A DNA stretch of 64,000 nt, taken from Serpula lacrymans var. lacrymans S7.9. Lineage: Eukaryota; Basidiomycota; Agaricomycetes; Boletales; Serpulaceae. Of the stretch, positions 12,411 to 24,000 are shown one piece after another (position 1 is the stretch's first letter; the number at the start of each line of letters is the position of its first letter). Position numbers and translations under genes: made by a program. The DNA lies in assembly GCF_000218685.1 (NCBI RefSeq), contig NW_006763296.1, forward strand, positions 124,001 to 188,000, written 5' to 3'. The notes beneath the pieces were generated by a model. It searched no databases, was not told where the DNA came from, and worked only from the letters and a program-made list of their open reading frames with translations.

Positions 12411-13417
12411 TCAGACTTTGTTAAGCACTTCGTGCGTAACAGGAGTAGGTACATTTTTGATATTGAAGCGCACCGAGCATTCAATTGTCACTGATCGCTT
12501 ACCTGGCCAATAGATTTGATGGCCTTTTGCTTCATTATCAAATCCCATCCAGCGTCCTTCTCGTGCTCGGTCATCAAGCTTTGATCCTGAGGCATCGTGG
12601 ATCAAGACTCTACGGCCCCATTTGTGCAGCGAGGAGAGGTAGGGCTTGGTGCCATGGGCTGCTTCATGCGGTGTCATGTTATCCAAAGCCTTTATCGAGG
12701 TACAGTTTTTTAGCCATACCGCATGTCTAATCGCTTTTCCTCACAGGAACTTTGGTAAACCGCTGCTATGTAGCATGGTGCAGACTTTCTTGAGTAATGT
12801 GCGATTGAGGTGTTTGGCCACACCATTATGTTCTGGTGTGTTGTGAACGGTAAGTTTGCAAACTATTCCTCTTTCTTTCAGGTAATTGCTAAATTTGTTG
12901 CTCAGGAACTTGCCTCCACAGTCACTATGTAATATCTTTGTTGCGGCTTTCATGTGAGTTCTAACCCACACTTCATAGTTGCAAAATTGAGCAAATGTAT
13001 CGCTCTTGTCACGTAGCAGATACATGTGGGTTTCCCTGGTTTTATCGTCTGTGAAAGCAACATAGTAGTGTTTCCCGCCTAGAGTTTCAACTGGCGCTGG
13101 CCCCCAAAGATCAGTTTGGACTTCATCACCATACATTGTAGCGTGTTCCCCTGTTTTGATCTTAGGCGCCGCCTCTTGGGTTGTCTTTGCATGGATGCAG
13201 GACTCGCAAGAGGTTTTCTTATTTGAGGGGATCAATTTGATTCCTTTGATCATTCCTTTCTCAACCATGCGCCGTGCCGCAGCTGGTGCTGTGTGCCCCA
13301 TTCGCTTATGCAGGTCCATCAAAGTAAGTTGTTCAATGGCTGCATTAGCACTTTTGCCAACTTGGGTCCCTTTGTGGGAGCTGTAAACACTGTATGCCTT
13401 GGGTATATGTCCTACAG
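12411..13417 (-). pseudogene. copia GAG-pre-integrase and integrase (broken)
   Basis: A His2Cys2 zinc knuckle (LHKRMGH ... SCESCIHAK) precedes the integrase core. The three acidic residues are visible in VQTDLWGP, LHSDCGGKF and NTPEHNGVA. The frame breaks near 12741, after which the conserved continuation NMTPHEAAHGTKPYLSSLHKWG and the IYWPGKRSV region continue at 12411-12686. Upstream, coding similarity ends at the junction with the neighbouring repeat at 13417, so the N-terminal part is lost. The open frame formally runs on to 13457, but those residues come from the repeat. Confidence 0.85.
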
Positions 13418-15220
13418 TGTCGATGATGAGAACTGTTGTTAGAAAAACCACACACAAAACAAACTAACACATAATCCTCCCAGATTCCATGGAACTTGTT
13501 TATGGGCTTTGCCTCCTAGAACAGTGGGTGCTCTGGTTGTTCGTGGGGTGGTATGTATGATGATCCTTCAAAGTTAAACCCAGAGATGTATGAGTGTGGG
13601 TTTTGAGGAGGAGGGATAGTTGGAAGATAAAAGATAGGGGCTTTGTGGCGAGTATAGACAAGCACTACCTTGCTAATCGTAGCACAAGGTAGGTTTGAGA
13701 ATGACAAGATAACGAGGTTCCCAGTGATAGCAGGCTCCTGACGCACAGACTGCAGTGCTCAGAGGGACTCTAATCAAAAGGGATGACAATCACTTTCAAA
13801 AAGTGACGAGTGACGATAACAGCAGTTAACAGTGGTAGCAGTGGGAAGTGTCGTGACCTCACTGGATCACAAGTAGCAGAGTAGTGAACTTGAGATTTAG
13901 AGAAGAAGTCTGGATTCAAGTTCTTGTTATTTTTACAAGGTAAAATACAGGGGTTTATATAGTAAAAGAAAGGTAGGCTGTGCACAGTATAGCTGTGCCA
14001 AAAGAATGAGAAAGAACATGAAGGAAGGAATGTACACTGACAAATCCTGTGTAGGTAGTACAGGATAAGATTGTCAAAATAAGGAAAAGAAAGAGATAGA
14101 ATAATGAATGCTGTGTAAGTAATGTTACAGGTTTGTACAGCCATAAAATAAAGTCCAATAGCAGAAAGAGAGCAAGAAAATTGTGATGTCATGAGAAGAT
14201 GCAGTAAAAAAGGGCAAGGCAAAAAAATATCAGTATCAACACAGTTCCTTTATTGTCAGTCAGGCATTCTAAAAAATATGTGTCCATAAAAATGATTCAA
14301 AATCAAAAATAATCGCACTGTAAATGAATGTTCTGCTGAAAAAAAAGAAACTGGAGCCACCAGTCCACCACCTAGTCCAAATCCGACAGTTCCATGGCCT
14401 TACCAATGGACTGGTTGTATTGGACCACCTGGTCAAACGAGGGAGGGAGAGGAGTAGTTCCAATTTGGAACAAGTGAGTCCCAGGCAGCGTATGGTAGGT
14501 GTAGCTGTAGCAAAGACAATGGAAAAAAGATAAATGTACCCAAGTGAATGGGACAGCAATGTACATAGGTGACGCAAGGGGATGAACCTTCTCCAGCTCA
14601 AAATCTACCCACCCATGATCCAACCAGGTGAGACAAGCGACCAATGTTTTGATGGTATATGATAGAAGATTGATGTTATGAAGATGGACCTGTTGCCCAA
14701 CTTGGACCAGCCGCCGGGGCTTTGCTGATATCAGCAGTGGCACATGGTGGTCAACGGATTGGCAATGGAAGCGGATAGAGAGTGGTGACATCAGATATGG
14801 TGGGGGAGCAAAGAAGATGAGGAGGAGGGTGGAGGTGATGAGGAGGTGAACTAAAATGGGGATCCAGAAGCGACCGTCAGGTGAGAATAAAAAAGAGAGT
14901 AAGGGACCCATGGTGGGGCTAGGCAAAGGAAGAGAAGTGAAGGAAATGACAAAAGCGAGGGCACAATGCAATATGTAGCCAGTGGTGAAGCAAAAATTTG
15001 CCAAAATGCCAAAATGCCAAAAGTACCAAATGGAAAAGCATAGGTGAGCGTGACTGGATTGCCTAATAGGTGGTGCTGATCAGCCACAAGTTTGAAAAAG
15101 GCAATATTAATTACTATTCCATGTGGCACTGTGCCTGTGTGGCGCAAAGGCGAGTCTTTTTGAATATTCGCTTCATTATTGATACCTGTCCATGCTACCA
15201 ATCACATTTGGTGCATGACA
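13418..15220 (-). mobile_element. 1.8-kb LTR-like repeat, copy R1
   Basis: First of three near-full copies of one repeat (see 15681-17446 and 18711-20519). It starts with TGTC and ends with GACA in all three, the usual TG...CA form of an LTR. Its transcription sense, judged by a conserved ORF and a TATAAACCCC motif, is minus. R1 has no matching flanks: ACAG inside copia on one side, GCGA on the other. That suggests a rearranged junction rather than a simple insertion. The internal ORF (14372-15004, minus, 210 residues) is open and ends MELSDLD as in R3. Confidence 0.75.
14372..15004 (-). CDS. ORF inside repeat R1, unknown function
   Basis: 210-residue ORF matching the C-terminal 210 residues or so of the ORF in R3. 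The N-terminal half is hydrophobic with two likely membrane segments (around GPLLSFLF and ILVHLLITSTLLLIFF). The C-terminal half is soluble-looking, with VPLLISAKPRR, ELEKVHPLASP, AVPFTWVHLSF and the end IGKAMELSDLD. I recognise no family. Conservation between copies could simply reflect recent repeat age. Confidence 0.4.
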   Translation of the reverse strand: MANFCFTTGYILHCALAFVISFTSLPLPSPTMGPLLSFLFSPDGRFWIPILVHLLITSTLLLIFFAPPPYLMSPLSIRFHCQSVDHHVPLLISAKPRRLVQVGQQVHLHNINLLSYTIKTLVACLTWLDHGWVDFELEKVHPLASPMYIAVPFTWVHLSFFHCLCYSYTYHTLPGTHLFQIGTTPLPPSFDQVVQYNQSIGKAMELSDLD

Positions 15221-15680
15221 GCGAGGCTGTAATGAATAAGATTAAACCGGGTACCTAATATGTTCAAAGACAAGACTCACCACTGTAAAGCATTGTCAGG
15301 GTTGTATAAACCTTGGTTGAGGCCATAGTCCAGTAGGTTCTCGAATCCCAGTGTCCATCGTCTATGAAGCTGATTCCAGAAAATTTCTGGCTTGATGTTT
15401 CGGTGAGATCCTTTGAAAGTGTGATGTAAAATGTTGGCCAGTGATGGATTGAACAGGTGACGAAAGAGCGTGTGCCTATTGGCAATCCCATTGTTCTCAC
15501 TGTCACGGTCACTTTGAGTCAGCAAAGGCATCCTAATGTACCTATTAGTAGATAAAATAGATGATAGGAATATGACTTACCTCCAAGCCTTGTGACAGTA
15601 TCACAGTACCACCCACAAATCAATTGAGGGTTCCAATTCATCCACCATATTTTGAGCCATAATACTTTACCTGAGAACGG
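15221..15680 (-). pseudogene. Integrase-like Agaricomycete gene, 3' fragment
   Basis: On the minus strand this reads GKVLWLKIWW and QLICGWYCDTVTRLG, then after an intron MPLLTQSDRDSENNGIANRH, HLFNPSLANILHH, WNQLHRRWTLGFENLLDYG and LYNPDNALQ. This resembles a large, unnamed protein family of Agaricomycetes with an integrase-like core (acidic residues in the TQSD...E stretch), probably of transposon origin. It is cut at 15221 by R1 and separated from its 5' part by R2. Joining across R2, after removing one copy of the 4-bp duplication, restores HVGLEPFSGK. Family assignment rests on my recall of similar proteins. Confidence 0.5.
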
Positions 15681-17446
15681 TGTCGATGATGAGAACTGCT
15701 GTTAGAAAACCACACACAAAACAAACTAACACACAATCCTCCCAGATTCCACGGAACTTGTTTATGGGCTTTGCCTCCTAGAATAGTGGAGTGGTCTGGT
15801 TGTTCGTGGGGTGGTGCGTATAAAGATCCTTCAAAGTAAAACCCAGAGGTGTATGAGTGTGGGTTTTGAGGAGGAGGGATAGTTGAATTTATAGAAAGAT
15901 AGGGGGTTTGTGGCGAGTATAGACGAGCACTACCTTGCTAATCGTAGCACAAGGTAGGTTTGAGAACAACGAGGATGACGAGGTGACGAGGTTCCCAGTG
16001 ATAGCAGGCTCCTGACGCACAAACTGTAGTGCTCAGAAGGACTCTAATCGAAGGGGATGACAATCACTTTCAAAAGTGACGAGTGACGATGACAGCAGTT
16101 AACAGTGGTAGAAGTGGGAAGTGTTGTGACCACACTGGATCACAAGTAGCAGTAAGAAGTGGACTTAAGATTAGAGAAGAAGTCTGGAATCGAGTTCTTG
16201 TTTTTTTTTACAAGGTAAAATACAGGGGTTTATATAGTAAAAGAGAAGTAGGCTATGCATAGTATAGCTGTGCAAAAAGAATGAGAAAGAATATGAAGGA
16301 AGGAATGTACGCTGACGAATCCTGCGTAGGTAGTACAGGATAAGATTGTCAAAAAAAGAAAAGAAAGGGATAGAACAATAAATGCTGTGAGTAATGTCAC
16401 AGGTTTGTACAGCCATAAAGTAAAGTCCAATAGCAAAAAGAGAGCAGGAAAATCATGATGTCATGGGGAGATGCAGTAAAAAAAGGGCAAAGCAAAACAC
16501 TATCAGTATCAACACAGTTCCTTTATTGTCAGTCAGGCATTCTAAAAAAATATGTGTCCATAAAAATGATTCAAAAATCAAAAATAATCGCACTGTAAAT
16601 GAATGTTCTGCTGAAGAAAAAGAAACTGGAGCCACCGGTCCACCACCTAGTCCAAATCTGACAGTTCCATGGCCTTACCAATGGACTGGTTGTGTTGGAC
16701 CACCTGATCAAACGAGGGAGGGAGAGGAGTAGTTCCAATTTGGAACAAGTGAGTCCCAGGCAGCGTGTGGTAGGTGTAGCTGTAGCGAAGACGATGGACA
16801 AAAGATAAGTGTACCCAAGTGAATGGGACAGCAATGAACATGGGCGACGCAAGGGGATGAACCTTCTCCAGCTCAAAAATTACCCACCCACGCTCCAACC
16901 AGGCAAGACGAGCGACCGATGTTTTGATAGTATATGATGGCAGATCGACATCATGAAGATGGACCTGTTGCCCTATTTGGACCGGCCGCCGGGGCTTTGC
17001 TGATATCAGCAGTGGCACGTGGTAGTCAACGGATCAGCGACGGAAGCGGATAGGAAGTGGTGACATCAGAAATGGTGGGGGTGCAAAGAAGATGAGGAGG
17101 AGGAGGGTGGAGGTGACGAGGAGGTGAACTAAAATGGGGACCCAGAAACGACCGTCGGGTGAGAATAAAAAGGAGAGGAAGGGGCCCATGGTGGGGCTAG
17201 GCAAAGGAAGGGGAGTAAGGGAAACGACAAAAGCGAGGGCGCAATGCAATGTGTAGCCAGTGGCGACGCGAAAATTTGCCGAAATGCCGAAATGCGGAAA
17301 GTACCGGATGGAAAAGCAAAGGTGAGCGTGACTGGATTGCTATTCCACGTGGCACTGTGCCTGTGTGGCGCAAAGGCGAGTCTTTTTGAATATTCGCTTC
17401 GTTATTGACACCTGTCCATGCTACCAATCAACTTTGGTGCATGACA
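15681..17446 (-). mobile_element. LTR-like repeat, copy R2, with 4-bp target duplication
   Basis: 1,766-bp copy with TGTC/GACA ends. Immediate flanks are ACGG at 15677-15680 and ACGG at 17447-17450, a 4-bp target-site duplication, so R2 is one insertion event and not half of a paired element with R1. It interrupts the integrase-like gene. Its internal ORF is split into two frames (16647-17018 and 17034-17249), so it is broken here. Confidence 0.82.
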
Positions 17447-18000
17447 ACGGTTCCAGGCCCACATGAAGGAAAAGTTGGAACCACCTCCATTTGCTGTGCT
17501 GATCAAAACACCATATGTTATTCACACCTGCAGTCCAGAAGTAACTACACTTGAGATGGCAACTTTTACAAGCTGCAACTTCTTGATGATGATTCGCATG
17601 CATGTACTGTAGTATGAGAGGGCTATGAACGTAAAAAGAGGTCAGCATGCTTAGCATATATTATAAAGTTCATATTTACCAAGGCACCAGGATGTTTTCT
17701 TCATGACGCAGCGTGACCTTCATGTCATGGCATCCTTGCTGAGGAAACCGACTACGCACACGCTCAATAGCTAGTCCAATAGATTCAACGGTATGTGCTT
17801 GGCCCCGGGCACTCTTTGTTAGTTTTGGTGATTCTGCACCTAGTTGTGCTATCTATTTTCCCTTCTTTCTAAATCACTTTCCTCTTTATTCTTTTTGCTC
17901 TATTGTTCAGTATTCACTGAGCATTCTATGATTTCGCCTTTGTGGCTGATTTGTTTACCTTTGTTTACAAAACTTCGGACTAGTATTGCAGAGTCCAGTA
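17447..18000 (-). pseudogene. Integrase-like Agaricomycete gene, 5' fragment
   Basis: Continues the gene fragment at 15221-15680 beyond R2. On the minus strand it reads VNNIWCFDQHSKWRWFQLFLHVGLEP, ending exactly at the R2 boundary. Farther upstream I see short frames but no clear exon. The 5' end could not be placed. Confidence 0.45.
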
Positions 18001-18710
18001 TTCCTATTCTTTAGTTACTTATACTGGACTCTAGATACTGTACACATTCTGTACTCTCTGATAATACAGTTACTCATACTGGACTCTAGTTCTGTCCCTG
18101 TTAGCTCTCAGCAAGTGGCTAGACATTTCCCAGAAGTTCTCAATTGAACACTCTTGATGTCCCACAACATACACTTTTTCTTCAGTAAGGGCAACCTGTT
18201 GGAGATAGGAATTAATAGACACTTGTATCAGAGTATAGAGTATAGTTATTACTCACAAAAAGTTGTAGGTGTTGGTATCATAGTGTTCCTTTAGCTTAGA
18301 CACTATTTGAGGATTTGAATACCCGGCGGCAGCAAACTGCACTACCAAAGGACGTATAATGTCATTGAGGGCTATAAAATATGAGTTCCAAATCATTGTA
18401 TGTCAGGCTGAGAGAGAAAACTCACGAGGAGGTACTTTACTAGCAATTTGACCTTTAATGTTGGGCATGGAAGTGAATCTGTTAAGTGATGCATAAGTGA
18501 ACAAGCCCCCGCTGGCAATTACTTAGCCATTCATTTGATGCTTGCGTTCCATGAGCACTTATTACTCAAGCTGCCTCATGTTTTGCTCACATGTGACTTG
18601 GAGTTGTTGTGCCGCATATGTTCTAGAATTCTGCTGATGGAAGACCGTGTTAGCAGATTAGTGTGAGAGTATAAGATCATCCAGTAATCCTCACTGCAAA
18701 GGCCTGGCGA
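18001..18710. other. AT-rich spacer between R2 and R3
   Basis: No gene recognised. It may contain remaining 5' exons of the integrase-like gene on the minus strand, but no motif supports that. A near-repeated string around ATACTGGACTCTAG occurs twice (about 18026 and 18074). Confidence 0.35.
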
Positions 18711-20519
18711 TGTCATGCACCAAAGTTGATTGGTATCATGGACAGGTGTCAATAACGAAGCGAATATTCAAAAAGACTCGCCTTTGCGCCACACAGGCAC
18801 AGTGCCACGTGGAATAGTAATTAATATTGCCTGTTTTGAACTTGTGGCTGATCAGCACCACCTCTATTAGGCAATCCAGTCACACTCACCTTTGCTTTTC
18901 CATTCGGTACTTTCCGCATTTCGGCATTTTGGCAAATTTTTGCTTCACCACTGGCTACACATTGCATTGCGCCCTCGCTTTTGTCGTTTCCCTTACTCCC
19001 CTTCCTTTGCCTAGCCCCACCATGGGCCCCTTCCTCTCCTTTTTATTCTCACCTGACGGTCGTTTCTGGATCCCCATTCTAATCCACTTTTTCGTCACCT
19101 CCACCCTCCTCCTCCTCCTCTTATTTGCACCCCCACCATTTCTGATGTCACCACTTCCTATCCGCTTCCATCGCCGATCCGTAGACTACCACGTGCCACT
19201 GCTGATATCAGCAAAGCCCCGGCGGCCAGTCCAAATAGGGCAACAGGTCCATCTTCATGATGTCGATCTGCCATCATGTACTATCAAAACATCAGTCGCT
19301 CGTCTTGCCTGGTTGGAGCGTGGGTGGGTAGTTTTTGAGCTGGAGAAGGTTCATCCCCTTGCATCGCCCATGTTCATTGCTGTCCCATTCACTTGGGTAC
19401 ACTTATCTTTTGTCCATCGTCTTCGCTACAGCTACACCTATCACACGCTGCCTGGGACTCACTTGTTCCAAATTGGAACTACTCCTCTCCCTCCCTCGTT
19501 TGATCAGGTGGTCCAACACAACCAGTCTATTGGTAAGGCCATGGAACTGTCGGATTTGGACTAGGTGGTGGACTGGTGGCTCCAGTTTCTTTTTCTTCAG
19601 CAGAACATTCATTTACAGTGCGATTATTTTTGATTTTTGAATCATTTTTATGGACACATATTTTTTTAGAATGCCTGACTGACAATAAAGGGACTGTGTT
19701 GATACTGATAGTGTTTTGCCTTGCCCTTTTTTTACTGCATCTTCCCATGACATCATGATTTTCCTGCTCTCTTTTTGCTATTGGACTTTACTTTATGGCT
19801 GTACAAACCTGTGACATTACTCACAGCATTTATTGTTCTATCTCTTTCTTTTCCTTTTTGGACAATCTTATCCTGTACTACCTACGCAGGATTCGTCAGC
19901 ATACATTCCTTCCTTCATGTTCTTTCTCATTCTTTTTGCACAGCTATACTGTGTATAGCCTACTTTTCTTTTACTATATAAACCCCTGTATTTTACCTTG
20001 TAAAAAAACAACAAGAACTCCAATCCAGACTTCTTCTCTACTCTCAAGTTCACTACTCTGCTACTTGTGATCCAGTGTGGTCACAACACTTCCCACTTCT
20101 ACCACTGTCAACTGCTGTCATCGTCACTTCCCACTTTTGAAGTCATTGTCATCCCTTTCGATTAGAGTCCTTCTGAGCACTACAGTTTGTGCATCAGGAG
20201 CCTGCTATCACTGGGAACCTCGTCATATTGTCGTTCTCAAACCTACCTTGTGCTACGATTAGCAAGGTAGTGCTCGTCTATACTCGTCACAAAGCCCCTA
20301 TCCTTCTATAAATTCAACTATCCCTCCTCCTCAAAACCCACACTCATACACCTCTGGGTTTTACTTTGAAGGATCTTTATACGCACCACCCCACGAACAA
20401 CCAGACCACTCCACTGTTCTAGGAGGCAAAGCCCATAAACAAGTTCCGTGGAATCTGGGAGGATTGTGTGTTAGTTTGTTTTGTGTGTGGTTTTCTAACA
20501 ACAGTTCTCATCATTGACA
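18711..20519 (+). mobile_element. LTR-like repeat, copy R3 (inverted), with 4-bp target duplication
   Basis: 1,809-bp copy in plus orientation with TGTC at its start and GACA at its end. Flanks are GCGA at 18707-18710 and GCGA at 20520-20523, a 4-bp target duplication. A TATA-like motif (ACTATATAAACCCC) lies at about 19974, about 540 bp before the right end, where U3/R of an LTR would be expected. R2 and R3 form a large inverted repeat with a 1.26-kb spacer. I call it LTR-like because of the TG...CA ends, the TATA position and solo insertions. No internal retroelement region joined to it is present. Confidence 0.8.
18827..19564 (+). CDS. ORF inside repeat R3, unknown function
   Basis: Longest version (245 residues) of the ORF carried by this repeat family. 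It has a hydrophobic N-terminal part with likely membrane segments (around GYTLHCALAFVVS and ILIHFFVTSTLLLLLLF) and a polar C-terminal part ending SIGKAMELSDLD. It lies upstream of the TATA-like motif, i.e. in the U3-like part. No known domain recognised. It is open in R3, largely open in R1 and broken in R2. Confidence 0.45.
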   Translation: MPVLNLWLISTTSIRQSSHTHLCFSIRYFPHFGILANFCFTTGYTLHCALAFVVSLTPLPLPSPTMGPFLSFLFSPDGRFWIPILIHFFVTSTLLLLLLFAPPPFLMSPLPIRFHRRSVDYHVPLLISAKPRRPVQIGQQVHLHDVDLPSCTIKTSVARLAWLERGWVVFELEKVHPLASPMFIAVPFTWVHLSFVHRLRYSYTYHTLPGTHLFQIGTTPLPPSFDQVVQHNQSIGKAMELSDLD

Positions 20520-21476
20520 GCGACTCGGACATATTCAGAGCATTTGTTATCTTACAAGCATAGCAAGATAGCCTCTTTATGAAGAAACAAGGTGAGTATC
20601 AGTATAAGTACAACACTGCCCGAATCAATAACATAACTGACCAGCCTCTCATGTCTCAATTCACCCCAGCCAACAAAAGTCAACCAACCAAACAGTGCAA
20701 TCGGTGCAATACACATTTTGACTGCTCTGTTCCATTTTTTTTATGTAAAGGGTGTCAATAACTCTGGTCAGCACTGTTTCCTGGAATGTAATGAGCATTA
20801 CCATAATAAATGCGCAGCCATGCATGTCGACTCACATGCGGGTCATTTGGTTGAACCTATGCATGTTGGTGAGTGCTTGTTTCTGAGTTTATTTACCACA
20901 TCAACACACTTACATAGGTCACCTTTTGATTGCAGATTTTACTCAACAACACACGCCAAAACAGCCTGATGCTAACTTACGGGCCACTTCAAGTTCCATT
21001 TCAAGGCAAGCTTTGGTCAAGGCCTCCTCAGCAGCACAATGTGGAGGTAAGGTTTTGCTCATTGATAACTCATGATATGCTGACTCAGAACTTTGTCCCA
21101 CAGAAGATGTTCCTCCAAGGCAACATATAGGTTCATTACATGCCGCAATGTTTCCCCCCGCGCCTATGTCAATATTAGGAATGGGCTATTCCTCGAATCA
21201 TATTGTCCATGGCCAACATCGCAACAAAATGCTGGCGGCAACTATTGCACCCCAACGCCACGTCATTGTATGTGTCGCTCTACACCATCTCAAGGCGGGG
21301 GGGAAATCAGGAACAGAATTAGTGGGGGTGAGTATATTTTATAGCTATATTTGACGTTGATATGACATTGTTTACAGAATATTGAACGGGATATCAGTAT
21401 CCCCCTCACTATTACATGTGGTCAACTCTGTTTTCTCCTCATCAATAACCTGAAGCTTCTGTGGTTGGAGTGGTCC

Positions 21477-22170
21477 TGTAAGGACCATTTTATCTTTTTC
21501 TTATCTTCTCTATGTCTTGGTTCTCGAACACTTTTCCCATTACACCTCTGGCTCTAGGGCTAGAAGTATCATTTGCTATCTTACTTCTCATAGCCCTCAT
21601 AGGCTTTCTTAACCACCGCTACCACTTTATATGACAGATCAGAGACTGGGTATCACTCCCAGCCAGCCAGCACGATGGGTAGGGACTGGTAGTAGGCATC
21701 TCGCCAACCAGCTCCAACCCCCATCAAGGCCTGGATATACTAATAAACACTTTGATCAGGATCATACCTCATCATGAGGATACGGTTCCTGAACACGCGT
21801 GACAAACATTTATTATTAGTACAATTCTCTCACCCGCTGATTAATCAAGTTAAAGTTGTACAATAGTTGTTCCCTTTTTTCTTATTGGACAATTTATTCC
21901 TCAGACCACTTTTCATCTATTCTCCTTTCAGTCTAAAGGAACAAACAGTTAGCTATATAAACCCTACATATCGCATGTATAGCTCTTTAGTTTTCTATTA
22001 CTGAATTTACCCGCTTTACTCCTCAACCGAAACCCTTGAGTTTACTCCCCAGTCCTCTACTTGCTATATTTACTAGCATCTGTCAACCTCAAGCTCATTG
22101 AACCTCTTACTCCCTGCAAGTGCAGTAGGAGACAGGTTTTGTTTTTGTTATAGTTTATCGTTGCCTCACA
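21477..22170 (+). mobile_element. Solo LTR, family B, copy 1
   Basis: 694-bp element starting TGTAAGGACC and ending TTGCCTCACA (TG...CA). The 5-bp target duplication GGTCC is at 21472-21476 and 22171-22175. It contains a TATA-like motif (GCTATATAAACCC) near 21950. A second copy in opposite orientation lies at 34820-35509. No internal retroelement sequence is attached, so it is a solo LTR. It sits inside the alpha-kinase-like gene. Confidence 0.9.
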
Positions 22171-24000
22171 GGTCCAATGATTACAAACTTCCCCTTGAAT
22201 CACTTGAAATGCACAAGGCACCCAAGCTCCTCCTGTATGACCCTTGAGACCGCATTCCAATCCCGAGTGTTTGATTCTACATGACTTCTTTTTCTGCGCC
22301 TCGGGAAAAGATCCCGTACCTAAATTCTGTCCTAATCTCAAAGTGTCCATCCTCCTTGTAATGTCAAACAACCAATTTGAAGACACACTTTCATGGAAGG
22401 ACACTATCAGTCCTACTGCCAACTGTTCTATAGCTGAATCTGAGGAAGACCCTGATGATCCGATGGAAAAGGGAAGTTTGATTTCCTTGGAGTAAACCAT
22501 TGCAGCTCATGCTGTCCGCCCGCAGGTCTTCCGTGCAGCAACTACTAAAAAGAAGAAGACCACGGCTTGGATGAAAACTACCAACAACTTGAAGCATTGA
22601 ATCCAGGATCTGTCATCTGTCTATTCCCCCCTCATATGTCTTATGCACTAATATTTTCCCTATCAGGACATCTTGCACTCTCCACAACCTTCTGCATCCA
22701 GGTTGTTTGCAGATGGAAATACCAAAGTCACTTCTGTGTCTTCCTCTCTTGCTTCCTCTCTTATCCAGACAATGTTGACAATGGAAAAAATATGCTCTGA
22801 CATGGATCTTTCTTTCAGTATGCCTGATCACTCTGTTTTGCGGCACGCCATGGAGGCATAGGGCGATGTGCAACACCTGGTGTGGCAACACCAACAAGAC
22901 ACAGTCTTGGGGCACTGGAGCACAACAACAGACAAGCAGAAGAGTAGTGAGAGGGAGTGGTTACCCCTTACGTAGGACCAAGTCAGTTGGTAAACAACAG
23001 GAGGACTCGCTGAGTCCTTCCCCATGTATTGCTCCAGTATATATACTAAAACACATGAGGTACTGTACAGTTGTAAATAGAGTTCAAAGTCCGATGTTTA
23101 ACATGTGACCAGTCACATGTTGAGCCTAGACACTGGTCAGGTGATGTGTCACATGATGGGTCATGTGACTATGAAAAGTCGAAAATGTAAAGTAAAGTCA
23201 ATGGTCACATGATTAGTCATGTGACTTGGAAAATAAAAAGTAAAAGTACAAAAGTGAAGTGTAAGTAGGTGCTGGTATGTCAATTGTAACACCTGGCAAA
23301 GCCACTTTGTACGTCATTTTTGTTTCTTCTATTACATGTGCCGACACTCTTTCAGTAAACTGCCATACCAGCGAATACATATTATTTCCAATCTCACATG
23401 TCTCCTTTTGTGAGCTCCTAACTAAGCAAACTCCTTTCAACATCAACAACAAAATCCACTGCGACATTATCACACTAGGAGTTGATGTAGGTTCGAAAGC
23501 AATGGTTGGACCTCCAGGCAGCTTCAAGACCTGCCATCCTGCAACTCTTCACCTCAAACAGAGCCAGAACCCACTATCCACTAAACTGACTGCTATTCTC
23601 CAGTTACATAACATAGTAGCCAAGCACCTTTACTTTCATGATCCACCGGGCATGAATACCTCAGTGTCCCTATTAACCCCTTCAAAGAAACAGAAACATT
23701 TAGCAATCAAAGACGAATTAATTGAGATGCTTGATGAAGCAAATTGCCTTTACTTGGCGGGGAGCTTGATGGATTTATTGTACGACTGGACTGATAAATT
23801 GGTGGCAGTCAAGAAAAGTTGTAGTCCTGTGATCAAAATCCCTCAACTTTGTTTTGTTCATTCAGCACTCGCTATTCCTCAGAATGTACAGGACTCACAG
23901 GCAGCGGTTTACCTCCTTGAAGAAAAGATCAATAGAAAGTTCGTCAAATACATTAACAATAACAGTGCTTCTCCAAGGGATGGACTGTTGCCATCCCAGT

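Larger units (their letters stand above)
10305..13417 (-). mobile_element. Truncated Ty1/copia retrotransposon
   Basis: The order on the minus strand is GAG-pre-integrase zinc knuckle, integrase, linker, reverse transcriptase, RNase H, which is the copia order. The gag gene and 5' LTR are missing: similarity stops at 13417, where a ~1.8 kb LTR-like repeat begins. The polypurine tract next to TGTTGG near 10305 marks the start of the 3' LTR. Several frameshifts break the polyprotein, so the copy is dead. About 11975-12410 has no recognisable coding similarity and may be the variable linker or an insertion. Confidence 0.88.

Noticed and set aside
13425..13457. Start of the copia integrase ORF at 13457
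   Set aside because: The first residues come from the adjacent repeat R1; copia similarity begins after the junction.
15221..15680. R1 and R2 as the two LTRs of one short retrotransposon
   Set aside because: R2 has its own 4-bp duplication on both sides, no primer-binding site follows it, and the 460 bp in between continue an integrase-like host-type gene across R2.
22057..22500. 147-residue minus-strand gene
   Set aside because: It spans the end of solo LTR B1 and the antisense of alpha-kinase-like sequence; no motif supports it.
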